The position numbers and the translations under genes are program-made. The notes under the pieces were generated by a model. That model had not been told where the DNA came from and did no database searches. It worked only from the letters and a program-made list of their open reading frames with translations. From REEP01 sp964517265 (GTDB lineage: Bacteria > Pseudomonadota > Alphaproteobacteria > Rhodospirillales > Defluviicoccaceae): a stretch of DNA of 40,253 nucleotides. Below are positions 16,390 to 24,996 of the stretch, one piece after another. The first letter of the stretch is position 1. Every line of letters begins with the position of its first letter. The DNA lies in contig CAZFBS010000028.1 of assembly GCA_964517265.1 (NCBI GenBank), forward strand, positions 1 to 40,253, written 5' to 3'.

Positions 16390-16417
16390 AATCTAGATTG
16401 GCAAGGAAGAGAGTCAA
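16390..16417 (-). promoter_or_regulatory. Probable promoter of thrS
   Basis: On the minus strand TTGACT (16412-16417) and TAGATT (16390-16395) are separated by 16 bases, a reasonable match to housekeeping sigma-factor boxes. It lies just after the GT9 stop codon (16427) and about 36 nt, counted from the expected transcription start, above the thrS TTG start. Confidence 0.45.
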
Positions 16418-16426
16418 GTCGGCTGT

Positions 16427-17425
16427 TCAAACAGCAAGCGGACCGACCGCCGCAGATGAGCCCCCCGAAGCCCACCCGGCACCGTCGGCGCCACCCTTAA
16501 CCCGGGCCAGAACCACGTCGACAACCGCCTCGACGCTGAGGTCCGAAAGCGAGGGGCGGCGAATATAGCGCACCCACTCCCCGCGCTGACCGCACAGCGC
16601 CGGGTCCGAGTCATGCGAAAACAGAACCACCGACGGGCAACCGGCGGCAGCCGCCAGATGCATCGGGCCGCTGTCGTTGCCGACCGCGACCAGCGCGCGC
16701 CGCGCAATGACGACAAGATCGAGGATCGAGGTTTTTCCTGCGAGGCTGACAGCCTCCGGGCATTGCGCCCGGATCGCCGCGTGCAGGGTTTCTTCCGCGG
16801 CGGCCCCGGTCAGCACCGGCTGGACTCCCTCGGCAATCAGAGCGGCCGCGAGCGCCGCGTACCGCTCGGCCGGCCATCGCTTGGCCGAACGATGGGGCGA
16901 GCCGCCCGGGACCAGCATCGCATAGCGGGGGGCGAGGCCGAAACGCGATTCGTCCCCAGCCACCCAGGAAAGGTCGGGCGGAGGACAATGCGGAATTCCG
17001 GCCACTTGGAGCTGCTCGGCGCGGGCATCGGCATTGTGCATGAAATCCCGCCGAGGATTGGCGTGGGGATGGGAGCAGCCGCGGGCAATGCCGACCCACT
17101 CCGGATAGGGGCCCGGCCAGAACAGGCGGAAATAGGAACTGCTGCGCGCCGAGGTTTGAAGATCGTAAACCCTCGCGAACCCGGCGTCACGCAACCGCCG
17201 GCGCAACGACAGCCAGCCCGGAATGTCGAGCAGCTTTGGCCGCTCATCGACCCAGAGTACATCGACAAATGGACAGGCCCGGGCGAAATCCACGAACGGT
17301 GCCGTTGTCAGCAAAACGATCCGCGCCTGTGAATGATGGCGGCGGATCGCCGCGAGGGGGCCGAGCGCCTGGACCAGATCGCCGAGCGCGCCCAGCTTGA
17401 TAACCAGAATGGATGTCTCAGCCAC
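16427..17425 (-). CDS. GT9 family (heptosyltransferase-like) glycosyltransferase
   Basis: The 332-residue GT9-family enzyme resembles ADP-heptose:LPS heptosyltransferases. The N-terminal Rossmann domain starts SILVIKLGALGDLVQALG, the hallmark of the family. The C-terminal domain has LVPGGSPHRSAKRWPAERYA and the donor-binding VGNDSGPMHLAAAAGCPSV. Its role is probably to add a sugar to the LPS core at the inner membrane. The start GTG 17425 overlaps the end of the upstream GT4 gene by eight bases, so the two are surely co-translated. Its stop lies 80 bp before thrS. The donor sugar cannot be read from the sequence. Confidence 0.85.
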   Translation of the reverse strand: MAETSILVIKLGALGDLVQALGPLAAIRRHHSQARIVLLTTAPFVDFARACPFVDVLWVDERPKLLDIPGWLSLRRRLRDAGFARVYDLQTSARSSSYFRLFWPGPYPEWVGIARGCSHPHANPRRDFMHNADARAEQLQVAGIPHCPPPDLSWVAGDESRFGLAPRYAMLVPGGSPHRSAKRWPAERYAALAAALIAEGVQPVLTGAAAEETLHAAIRAQCPEAVSLAGKTSILDLVVIARRALVAVGNDSGPMHLAAAAGCPSVVLFSHDSDPALCGQRGEWVRYIRRPSLSDLSVEAVVDVVLARVKGGADGAGWASGGSSAAVGPLAV

Positions 17426-18557
17426 GCCCGCCCAGCACCTCGTTGTACACATCCAGCGTTTTCGCGCACATGATGTCCCTGCTGAAATGAGCCCCGACGT
17501 GAGCCCGGCCCCGTTTCGCAATGCTCATGCGCTGGGAGGGTGTCAGGCGGATCGCCCGATCGAGCGCCCCGGCAAGAGCATCGGGATCTCCCGGCGGAAC
17601 CAGCCAGCCGGTTTCGCCGTCAACGACCGTCTCCCGCGCGCCGCCATGGTCGGTGCCGATCACCGGCCGACCCAGCGCCTGTGCCTCGACCAGAACCCGG
17701 CCGAACGCTTCCGGCTCAATCGAGGCCGAAACGACCACGTCGGACAACATGTAGGCCGCCGGTAGATCATCGGCACGCTCGATCAGGCGGACGATCCCGC
17801 CTAGATGACGCGCGACGATCAGGGATTCGAGTTCGCGCCGGTAGCTGCTGCGGCCCTGATCCGAGCCGAGGATGATACACCGCAGGTCGCGCCGCTGGAG
17901 CCTTGCCAGCGCCTCGATGAGAACACTCTGGCCCTTCCAGCGGGTCAGCCGTCCGGGCAGCAACACGAGCGGAAAGCCGTCCTCGATCCGCCAGCGGGCC
18001 GCCTGGGTGATCAGCCGCTGGGCGGACACATTGTCCGGGTTGAAGTGCTCGAGGTCGGTCCCGCGGTGGATCACCGGCAGCCGCGACATCGGCACGCCAT
18101 AGACGCTGTGAACGTGCTCGGCGATGAAGTTCGAGATGGCGATGACCCGCTCGCCTCTGGCCATGATGCTGTTGTAGCGCTGCTTGAGCGTGCCGCCGGT
18201 GCGATAGGTGCCATGGAAGGTGGTGACGAACGGCACCCCGCAGCGCTCCGCTGCCATGAATGCGCTCCACGCCGGCGCGCGGGAGCGGGCATGAACCAGA
18301 TCGATCCGCCCGCGCCGGATCAACTTCGCCAACCGCCGGCTGTTGCGAAAGATCACCCAGGGATTCTTGCTGCCCGCCGGCATCGTCACATGCTTCGCCC
18401 CGAGTCGCGTCAGAACCGGAACGCGCGGACCGCCCGCCGAGACAACGACAGCCCGTCCGCCGGCGGCAACGATCGCTGCGGCGACGTCGACCGTCCCCCG
18501 TTCGACGCCTCCCTGTTCGCCGAGGGCGGGCAGCACCTGAAGAACCGTCAACGGCAT
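17418..18557 (-). CDS. GT4 family glycosyltransferase
   Basis: The 379-residue retaining glycosyltransferase has a GT-B fold. The N-terminal part holds LQVLPALGEQGGVERGTVD, the typical glycine-rich acceptor side. The C-terminal donor side holds LLPGRLTRWKGQSVLIEAL and the E-x7-E block EPEAFGRVLVEAQALG, followed by GTDHGGARETV. It likely builds LPS core or another surface glycan together with the overlapping GT9 enzyme. ATG 18557 is the first good start; the ribosome binding site is weak. It is divergent from the hydrolase gene at 18684, with 126 bp between them that must hold both promoters. The acceptor is unknown. Confidence 0.88.
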   Translation of the reverse strand: MPLTVLQVLPALGEQGGVERGTVDVAAAIVAAGGRAVVVSAGGPRVPVLTRLGAKHVTMPAGSKNPWVIFRNSRRLAKLIRRGRIDLVHARSRAPAWSAFMAAERCGVPFVTTFHGTYRTGGTLKQRYNSIMARGERVIAISNFIAEHVHSVYGVPMSRLPVIHRGTDLEHFNPDNVSAQRLITQAARWRIEDGFPLVLLPGRLTRWKGQSVLIEALARLQRRDLRCIILGSDQGRSSYRRELESLIVARHLGGIVRLIERADDLPAAYMLSDVVVSASIEPEAFGRVLVEAQALGRPVIGTDHGGARETVVDGETGWLVPPGDPDALAGALDRAIRLTPSQRMSIAKRGRAHVGAHFSRDIMCAKTLDVYNEVLGGRG

Positions 18558-18683
18558 CTCAGGAATCGCATATCTTGAAGCCGCCCCCCTTCCGCATCCG
18601 CCGCAGGGCTGTCTTTGGCGTTGGCCGGAACAGCTACCGCGAGGGTAATATCACGCTGTTTCATGACTTGAGAGGAGCCGATC

Positions 18684-19457
18684 ATGGCCGAGGCACCGAC
18701 CGCCGCCCCGCCGCGCGGGCAACGACTGCAGCGTGATGCATCCGCGACTATTGCCTACCACCGGACCCCTGGCAAGTCTCCCGGTGTCGTTTTCCTGACC
18801 GGCTACAAGTCGGACATGAGCGGGCAGAAGGCGGTCCGCCTCGAACAATTCTGCCGTGCGCGCGGCAATGCCTTCGTCCGCTTCGACTACTACGGCCACG
18901 GCGAATCCTCCGGCGCATTCACCGACGGCACCATCGGCAGATGGGCGGACGACGCCGTTTGTGTCCTTGATTCGCTGACCGAGGGGCCGCAGGTGCTGGT
19001 CGGCTCCAGCCTCGGCGGCTGGATCATGATCCTGGCGGCATTGCAACGCCGCGAGCGGATCGCCGGCCTGATCGGATCCGCAGCAGCGCCCGACTTCACC
19101 GAGGAAATTCTCACCATGCTGAGCCCCGAACAAGCGGCGGCGCTGGAGCGGGATGGTGTGGTGCCAGTCTACAGCCCCTACGATCCGGAGCCGACCCCGG
19201 TCACCAGGCTCATCATCGAGGAGGCACGCCAGCATCTCGTGATGCGAGACGAGATCCCCCTCGACTGCCCGGTTCGGCTCATTCACGGGATGGAAGACCC
19301 CGACGTGCCCTGGCAGACGTCCTGGCAACTGGCTGGCAACTTCCGCTCCCGTGACGTCGAGATCACCCTGGTCAAGTCGGGCGATCATCGGCTGTCGGAA
19401 CCGCAGGACCTGGACCGTCTCTGCCGGACACTAAAGACCTTGCTGAGCACGATGTGA
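18684..19457 (+). CDS. Alpha/beta hydrolase, ABHD10-like
   Basis: The 257-residue alpha/beta hydrolase has the catalytic triad in view: Ser109 in GSSLGG, an Asp in HGMEDPDVP (about 205-208) and His in SGDHRLS (about 237). FDYYGHGESSG is the usual loop after strand 4. The layout resembles ABHD10, a mitochondrial thioesterase or acyl-glucuronide esterase with bacterial relatives. The substrate here is an inference and could be another ester or thioester. AGGAG precedes ATG 18684 with good spacing. There is no signal peptide. It is convergent with the slipin gene and appears to be transcribed alone. Confidence 0.85.
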   Translation: MAEAPTAAPPRGQRLQRDASATIAYHRTPGKSPGVVFLTGYKSDMSGQKAVRLEQFCRARGNAFVRFDYYGHGESSGAFTDGTIGRWADDAVCVLDSLTEGPQVLVGSSLGGWIMILAALQRRERIAGLIGSAAAPDFTEEILTMLSPEQAAALERDGVVPVYSPYDPEPTPVTRLIIEEARQHLVMRDEIPLDCPVRLIHGMEDPDVPWQTSWQLAGNFRSRDVEITLVKSGDHRLSEPQDLDRLCRTLKTLLSTM

Positions 19458-19512
19458 GAGCACCGCCCGGAGCTATGCGTACCGCGCGGATCGTCCCTGC
19501 TTCGCGGTCGGG

Positions 19513-20283
19513 TCACCCCTGACCTTTCTGGTCCTTTCGCAAGAACGTCGTCAGCGTGTCGATCGGCACGGGGAAAACGATGGTCGAGGTACGGTCGTTA
19601 GCAACGGCAAGGAGGGTGTTCAGGTAGCGGAGCTGCATCGCCTCGGGCTGCTGCGCCATGATCTGCGCCGCCTCGAGGAACTTTTGTGCCGCCTGCATCT
19701 CGCCTTCGGCATCGATGATTTTTGCCCTCCGGTTGCGCTCGGCCTCGGCTTGGCGGGCGATCACCCGGATCATGCTTTCGTCGATGTCAACATGCTTCAG
19801 CTCGACGTTGGTGACCTTGATGCCCCAGGCATCGGTCTGCTCATCGAGGATACGCTGGAGATCCGCATTGAGCTTTTCGCGCTCGGCCAGCATTTCATCC
19901 AGCGCATGCTGCCCCAGTACCGAGCGGAGCGTCGTTTGCGCCAGCTGACTGGTCGCCGCGTCGAAATCCTCGACCTGGATGATCGCGCGCTGGGAGTCGA
20001 CGACCCGGTAGTAGAGGACCGCATTGACCTTCACCGAGACATTGTCGCGGGAGATGACGTCCTGCTGGGGAACGTCGAGCACGCGAATGCGAAGATCGAC
20101 CCGCACCATCTGCTGCAGCACCGGGATCAACAGGATGAGGCCCGGGCCCTTCACCTTCCAGAATCGCCCGATCTGGAAAATGACCGCCCGTTCGTACTCG
20201 CGCAGGACCCGCAGCGCAGACGCCAACAGAATAAGCAGAATGACAACTGGAAGAATCCAGGCCTGACCCACGAGCCACTCCAT
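19513..20283 (-). CDS. Slipin (stomatin/prohibitin SPFH family) membrane protein
   Basis: The 256-residue protein has an N-terminal membrane helix (about 8-25, ILPVVILLILLASALRVL). An SPFH/Band-7 domain follows (EYERAVIFQIGRFWKVKGPG, then VLDVPQQDVISRDNVSV), then an alpha-helical region rich in Ala and Glu (ARQAEAERNRRAKIIDAEGE). It forms oligomeric scaffolds in the membrane. The gene lies two bases after the nfeD stop, and its ribosome binding site GGAGGT is inside the end of nfeD; slipin and NfeD pairing is a known and widespread operon. The partner protease cleaves slipin in archaea. Its precise role here is unknown. Confidence 0.92.
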   Translation of the reverse strand: MEWLVGQAWILPVVILLILLASALRVLREYERAVIFQIGRFWKVKGPGLILLIPVLQQMVRVDLRIRVLDVPQQDVISRDNVSVKVNAVLYYRVVDSQRAIIQVEDFDAATSQLAQTTLRSVLGQHALDEMLAEREKLNADLQRILDEQTDAWGIKVTNVELKHVDIDESMIRVIARQAEAERNRRAKIIDAEGEMQAAQKFLEAAQIMAQQPEAMQLRYLNTLLAVANDRTSTIVFPVPIDTLTTFLRKDQKGQG

Positions 20284-20285
20284 GA

Positions 20286-21782
20286 CTACCTCCCTTCTTT
20301 TTCCGGCTGAGGCTGTACGAACAGGGTGAGCCCCTCCGCCTCGATCACCTTGACGTGTTGGCCAGGCACCAAAGGCCGATCCGAGCGCGCGTGCCAGCGC
20401 TCGCCATGGATCAGGATGTTGCCCTCGCCGCCGCTCCAGTCGCGGACCTCTCCGGTACTGCCGATCATCTCCTCCATGCCGGAGACAACGCCGCGCCTTC
20501 GGGCCTGCATCAGCATGGTCAGCGTCGTCAGCAGCAGGACCGCGGCCGCCAGGGCGATCCCGCCAATCAGTTCCCAGGCAATTTCGAAGCCAGGCACGTC
20601 GGTGTCGATCAGCATGACCGAGCCGATCACGAAAGCGATGATCCCGCCGATCCCAAGCACGCCGAAGGTCGGCGTCACCGTCTCGGCGATGATCAGGGCA
20701 AGGCCGAGCAGCGTCAGGGCGAGCCCGCCGTAGTCCACCGGCAGGATCTGGAACGCATAGAGAGCCAAAATCAGACAGATTGCGCCGACGACACCCGGTC
20801 CGACCAGACCCGGGCTGTAGAACTCGAAAAGGATGCCGTAGATGCCGATCAGCATCAGAATGTAGGCCACGTTCGGGTTGGTGATGATCGCCAGCAGCTT
20901 GGTCCGCCAGTCGGGCTCCAGCGTCTCGATCGAAAGACCCGCTGTCTCAAGAGTGCGGGCCACCCCTTGAAAGTTGATCTCGCGGCCGTCCAGCTTGTCG
21001 AGCAGATCCCGCACGTCGGTGGCGATCAGGTCAATGACATTGATTTCGAGTGCGTCCGATGCGCTGAGGCTGGCCGCCTGCCGAACCGCCTTCTCCGCCC
21101 ACTCGGCGTTGCGTTCGCGCAACTGGGCCAAGCTGCGGATGTAGGCAACAGCGTCCTCAACAACCTTCTCCGAAAGACCCGCACGGGGAGCCGTTTCGCC
21201 TTCGTCACCGGCGGGCTGTTCCTCCTGCTGTCGCTGTTCGTCTCCTTCCGCGTCGGGAGCCTTCGCATCTCCGTCTTGGGCCTGACGAGCGGATCGCTGA
21301 TCTTCCTCGTCAGGTGGCTGCATCCCCGGGCCGCCGATCTGCACCGGGGTCGCCGCGCCCAGGTTGGTCCCCGGCGCCATTGCCGCGATATGACTGGCAT
21401 ACAGAATATAGGTGCCGGCGCTGGCCGCGCGGGCTCCGCTCGGGGCGACGAAGGTTGCAATCGGCATCGGGGCGGCAAGGATCTCGCGAATGATGCTGCG
21501 CATCGACGTGTCCAGACCGCCCGGCGTGTCCAGGCGGAGGATCAGCAGCGGCGCGCCGCGCTCACTGGCTTTCGCCAAGCCGCGGGTGAAATAGTCACTG
21601 CTGGCGGGGCCGATCGCCCCGTCGATGGTGAGAATGAGAGCGGGACGATCGCCGTCGTCGGCAGCAAGACGTTCGCCTGCCGCGGCGAGCGCTCCGAGCA
21701 ACAAAAGCAGGACGCCCCACACGCGAATCCAACGTCGCCCAACCCGCATCGACAAAAACTCCCGCCCGGGCGATTGCACCAT
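20286..21782 (-). CDS. NfeD family membrane serine protease (ClpP-like)
   Basis: The 498-residue NfeD1b-type protein has a signal or membrane helix (VWGVLLLLLGALAAAG), then a ClpP-like protease domain with LRLDTPGGLDTSMR and GARAASAGTYIL, the latter holding the catalytic Ser. A Lys that completes the family's Ser-Lys dyad is expected further on. A stretch rich in Glu, Gln, Asp and Pro (about 145-200) follows, then about five membrane helices and a C-terminal OB-fold (GNILIHGERWHARSD). It likely processes the slipin encoded by the next gene. ATG 21782, preceded by GAGGTG with nine bases, is chosen; ATG 21749 would give a shorter N-terminus. Confidence 0.9.
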   Translation of the reverse strand: MVQSPGREFLSMRVGRRWIRVWGVLLLLLGALAAAGERLAADDGDRPALILTIDGAIGPASSDYFTRGLAKASERGAPLLILRLDTPGGLDTSMRSIIREILAAPMPIATFVAPSGARAASAGTYILYASHIAAMAPGTNLGAATPVQIGGPGMQPPDEEDQRSARQAQDGDAKAPDAEGDEQRQQEEQPAGDEGETAPRAGLSEKVVEDAVAYIRSLAQLRERNAEWAEKAVRQAASLSASDALEINVIDLIATDVRDLLDKLDGREINFQGVARTLETAGLSIETLEPDWRTKLLAIITNPNVAYILMLIGIYGILFEFYSPGLVGPGVVGAICLILALYAFQILPVDYGGLALTLLGLALIIAETVTPTFGVLGIGGIIAFVIGSVMLIDTDVPGFEIAWELIGGIALAAAVLLLTTLTMLMQARRRGVVSGMEEMIGSTGEVRDWSGGEGNILIHGERWHARSDRPLVPGQHVKVIEAEGLTLFVQPQPEKEGR

Positions 21783-22027
21783 CGACCAATTCACCTCACG
21801 ATCATCCCCTATCGCGCCGCCGCTGTCCAATACGACGGGCTTTAGCGTGGCCGTATCCTATCGGGGGCCCCAAACGGCCCTCCCTTTCCCGCGCTTCCGT
21901 GCCTTTTCCCCTTCCTTTTGCGGTCGGGCCACATGTCGTCAGGAAAAGACCGGATTCACGGTAAAGACTGGGGTTTCGTTGCGGATCGTCAATGTTTGTT
22001 CACGTCCCTGCGGCCCATGCGCGAGCC

Positions 22028-22951
22028 TCAGGAAGATGACGCCGGCTGATCCTGTTCCGCGTTCAAGATCGCTTGCAGGCCGGTCCGATAGTCCGGATAG
22101 GCCAACTCGATCCCGAGGTCTTCCTTCAGTTTTTTGTTGATGATCCGCCGGTTGTCCCGCCAGAACGTCAACGCCATCGGCGACATGCTCGCCGCCGCCT
22201 CATGAAAGGAAACCACGGGCGGCGGTGCGACACCCAGCAGCCGGCAGGCATGGAGCACCACCGCACCCGGCTCCGCCGGCTCGTCATCGCACACGTTGTA
22301 AATGCTTCCAGGCTCGGGACGGGCCATCGAGGCGCGGACGATGGTCACAATGTCATCGACATGAATTCGCGAAAACAGCTGGCCCGGCTTTTCGATGCAT
22401 CGCGCAGTGCCCGCGCGCACCTGGTCCAGCACGCTGCGCCCCGGCCCGTAAATCCCGGCCAGACGAAACACGTGAATCGGCAGGCCCTGGCTTTGATAAA
22501 GATCAAGCCACAGTCGCTCGGCCGCCGCCCTGCGGCGGCTGCGCTCGGTGGTTGGGTTGAGCGGGGCTGTTTCGTCGACAGCCGCGCCGCCAGTATCGCC
22601 ATACACGCCGGTTGTCGACAGATAGCCGAGCCAGCGCACCTCCTCCATCGCAACGAGATCGTCATGATGGTGGTCGAGCACAGGATCTCCCTCCCCGTCG
22701 GGAGGCACCGAGCTCAGCACATCCGTCACCCCGGTCAACACGTCGGCGGCATCATCCAGCGGTCGGCCGCGCGAGAACAGGAACGCGCGCACGCCCTTTT
22801 GCCTGAGCGCGGTTTGCTTCTCCAGACTGCGGCAGGTCCCGGACACCGTCCAGCCCTCCCGCTTCAGCCGCTCGACAATCCGCATGGCGCTGTAGCCAAG
22901 CCCGAAGCAGAACAGGTGAGGCGCGGCGCCGGTGATGATCCTGGTTGTCAA
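22028..22951 (-). CDS. NAD-dependent epimerase/dehydratase family SDR
   Basis: The 307-residue extended SDR protein starts with a variant nucleotide-binding strand (LFCFGLGYSAMRIVERLK). It contains LGYLSTTGVYGD and the loop RSRRRAAAERL where YxxxK would normally sit; the catalytic Lys is not evident, and Arg is present instead. FRLAGIYGPGRS and FSRIHVDDIV are typical of the YeeZ-like nucleotide-sugar epimerase branch. The substrate is unknown, and the missing Lys leaves activity open. It follows the FzlA-like gene by 78 bp on the same strand, an arrangement that recurs in alphaproteobacteria as I recall, so the two may be co-transcribed. Confidence 0.82.
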   Translation of the reverse strand: MTTRIITGAAPHLFCFGLGYSAMRIVERLKREGWTVSGTCRSLEKQTALRQKGVRAFLFSRGRPLDDAADVLTGVTDVLSSVPPDGEGDPVLDHHHDDLVAMEEVRWLGYLSTTGVYGDTGGAAVDETAPLNPTTERSRRRAAAERLWLDLYQSQGLPIHVFRLAGIYGPGRSVLDQVRAGTARCIEKPGQLFSRIHVDDIVTIVRASMARPEPGSIYNVCDDEPAEPGAVVLHACRLLGVAPPPVVSFHEAAASMSPMALTFWRDNRRIINKKLKEDLGIELAYPDYRTGLQAILNAEQDQPASSS

Positions 22952-23029
22952 GACGAGGCTCGCCCGATGCCATTGATCGCGGCAGCAACGGGACCCATCG
23001 CTGGCTTGCAGCCGTGCTGAGGCGGCCTG

Positions 23030-23698
23030 TCAGAAATCAAGATCGGCATAGGCTTTGGGCGGATTGACGCCCGGCATCACATCGGCGAGCAGCGGGCGGA
23101 AACTCGGCCGCGACTTGATTCGGGCGTACCAGTCCTTGGCCTCCGGATGCCGATCCCACGGCACCTCGCCGATGTAGTCGACCGCAGAAAGATGCGCCGC
23201 GGCGGCGAGATCGGCGAGCGTCATCCGGGAGCCGGCCAACCAGCGCCGTCGGTCGACAAGAAAGCGGATGTAGTCGAGGTGGTAGTGGATGTTGGCGTGG
23301 CCGGCGCGAATCGCGACAGAATCCGGCTGACCGATCCCGGTAAACCGCTTCATGATCTTCTCACCCACGAGGTTGTCGGTCACTTCCGCATTGAACTTGG
23401 TATCGAACCATGCCACCAGCCGGCGAACCTCCGCACGCTCCAGCGGATCGCATCCGATCAGGGGCGGATCCGGCTTAATTTCGTCGAGGTATTCGGCGAT
23501 GGCGGTGCTGTCGGAGAGTGCCGACTGGTCTTCTTCGACCAAAACAGGGACGTCGCACGCCGGATTGAGAGCGAGGAAGGAGCGACGCCGCTCCCAAACA
23601 GGCTCGACCTTCAGCTCGAAGTCCAGCTTCTTTTCGGCAAGAACGAGGCGAATTTTTCGACAGAATGGCGACAGCCATAGGTGGTGAAGCGTTCGCAT
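23030..23698 (-). CDS. fzlA: FzlA-like glutathione-transferase-fold cell-division protein
   Basis: The 222-residue GST-fold protein starts MRTLHHLWLSPFCRKIRLV and ends KAYADLDF. The sequence SRPSFRPLLADVMPGVNPPKAYADLDF-like end and EVPWDRHPEAKDW-like helix resemble FzlA of Caulobacter. There FzlA binds FtsZ filaments, is essential and promotes constriction through FtsW. It is not expected to be a glutathione transferase in the classic sense. ATG 23698 is preferred over an upstream GTG at 23713. It is divergent from the RND adaptor gene and followed by an SDR gene. The name rests on recalled family features, so I give it with moderate trust; a generic GST is the alternative. Confidence 0.72.
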   Translation of the reverse strand: MRTLHHLWLSPFCRKIRLVLAEKKLDFELKVEPVWERRRSFLALNPACDVPVLVEEDQSALSDSTAIAEYLDEIKPDPPLIGCDPLERAEVRRLVAWFDTKFNAEVTDNLVGEKIMKRFTGIGQPDSVAIRAGHANIHYHLDYIRFLVDRRRWLAGSRMTLADLAAAAHLSAVDYIGEVPWDRHPEAKDWYARIKSRPSFRPLLADVMPGVNPPKAYADLDF

Positions 23699-23757
23699 GG
23701 GCCATGCATACACTGAAATGGAAGGAGCGCAAGAGCCCTTGCGAATTGCGCAGTCCC

Positions 23758-23792
23758 TTGTGCCACCGCATCTTCAGCATTAACATGTGTTA
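23758..23792 (+). promoter_or_regulatory. Probable promoter with operator-like inverted repeat for the RND efflux genes
   Basis: TTGTGC (23758-23763) and TAACAT (23781-23786) are 17 bases apart and may be the promoter boxes. A perfect inverted repeat, TAACA-TG-TGTTA (23781-23792), overlaps the -10 box. Such a site could bind a dimeric repressor of the TetR or MarR type. No regulator gene is adjacent. Confidence 0.35.
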
Positions 23793-23817
23793 TATCATTC
23801 TTGGGGAGGACGTTCTG

Positions 23818-24996
23818 ATGGTGGCCTCTGGGTCAGCGCGGGCGCGCCGTGGGTGGGCGCCCGCTATTTTTGTTTCTGCTGCCCTGCTCCTGGCCGCAGT
23901 CACGGGTGGTTGTGGCAATGACAAGACCGAGACCGCGGCGGAACCGGCCGTCGTTCCGGCGGTCACGGTGGCGCCCGCAGTTCTCAAGAATGTCGCTGCC
24001 TCGATGGGTTTCACCGGACGTGTGGAGGCCGTCGATACCGTGGATCTCCGAGCCCGCGTGCAAGGATTCCTAGAGCAACAAAACTTTGCAGAAGGTGCCG
24101 GTATCAATAAGGGCGACGTCCTGTTTGTCATCGAAAAAGAGCCGTTCGAAGCAGCCGTTCAAGCTGCGGAAGGCGCCTTGGCCCGCACCGAAGCCGAAGT
24201 CGCGCGCACGGAGAAGGATCGCAAGCGGTACGAAGTGCTGGTTGCGACCGACGACGTCAGCCGGCAGCGATTCGATCTCGCGGTCGCCGCCGAGCTGGCG
24301 GCAAAAGCCGAGATGAAAACCGCGCAGGCGCAACTGGACAGGGCGAAGCTCGATCTCGCGTACACCGACATCATTTCCCCGATCGATGGCCGCATCGGGC
24401 GCTCCAGCTACTCGATTGGTAATCTGGTCGGCCCCGATAGTGGGATTCTCGCGACGATCGTCAGCCAGAACCCGGTTTACGTCACCTTCCCGGTCAGCCA
24501 ACGCCTCATTCTCGACTACCAGAAGCGAGTCCAGGAAAGCGGGCCCGAGGCCAACGTGGTGAGGTTAAGGCTCGCGGACGGCACCGTGTACCCGGTGCCG
24601 GGCCGCATCGAATTTGCGGACATCCAGGTGAGCGAGAGCACCGATACGCTGACCTTGCGCGCGTCGTTTCCCAACCCCGACCAGCTTCTCATCGACGGCC
24701 AGTTCGTGACGGTGACCGTGGAGAAGGAACAGGCGGAAAAGGCACTTGTCATCTCGCAGGCCGCCGTGCAGGCCGACCAAGCCGGTATGTTTGTTCTTAT
24801 CGTCAACGGCGAGAACAAGATCGAGGTCCGCCGGATCGTGACAGGTGCGGGCGGCGGCGAAAGCGAGTTGGTGGTGCAATCGGGCCTCAACGAAGGCGAG
24901 CGGGTCGTTGTCGAGGGCATGCAGAAAGTACGGCCGGGACAAGCCGTCGAGGCGACGGTGCAGGAAGTCGTCGCCTCCAAGGCCTCACCGTTATGA
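23818..24996 (+). CDS. RND efflux periplasmic adaptor (AcrA/MexA family)
   Basis: The 392-residue membrane fusion protein links an inner-membrane RND pump to the outer-membrane channel. It has an N-terminal signal sequence ending AAVTGGCGND; the Cys may be lipidated, though the lipobox is not perfect. A lipoyl-like half follows (ARVQGFLEQQNFAEG), then a helical hairpin rich in Ala and Glu (about 105-170), the second lipoyl half (ISPIDGRIGRSS) and the beta-barrel. Start ATG 23818 sits eight bases after GGGGAGG. Its stop overlaps the pump start by four bases (ATGA). An outer-membrane channel gene is not in the window, so a shared TolC-like protein is likely used. Confidence 0.94.
   Translation: MVASGSARARRGWAPAIFVSAALLLAAVTGGCGNDKTETAAEPAVVPAVTVAPAVLKNVAASMGFTGRVEAVDTVDLRARVQGFLEQQNFAEGAGINKGDVLFVIEKEPFEAAVQAAEGALARTEAEVARTEKDRKRYEVLVATDDVSRQRFDLAVAAELAAKAEMKTAQAQLDRAKLDLAYTDIISPIDGRIGRSSYSIGNLVGPDSGILATIVSQNPVYVTFPVSQRLILDYQKRVQESGPEANVVRLRLADGTVYPVPGRIEFADIQVSESTDTLTLRASFPNPDQLLIDGQFVTVTVEKEQAEKALVISQAAVQADQAGMFVLIVNGENKIEVRRIVTGAGGGESELVVQSGLNEGERVVVEGMQKVRPGQAVEATVQEVVASKASPL

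Noticed and set aside
14737..16500. Long plus-strand open frame opposite thrS
   Set aside because: It mirrors the thrS reading frame, has no ribosome binding site and no protein-like motifs.
21964..21992. TTGACG upstream of nfeD as a promoter -35 box
   Set aside because: No acceptable -10 box lies at 16-18 bases from it.
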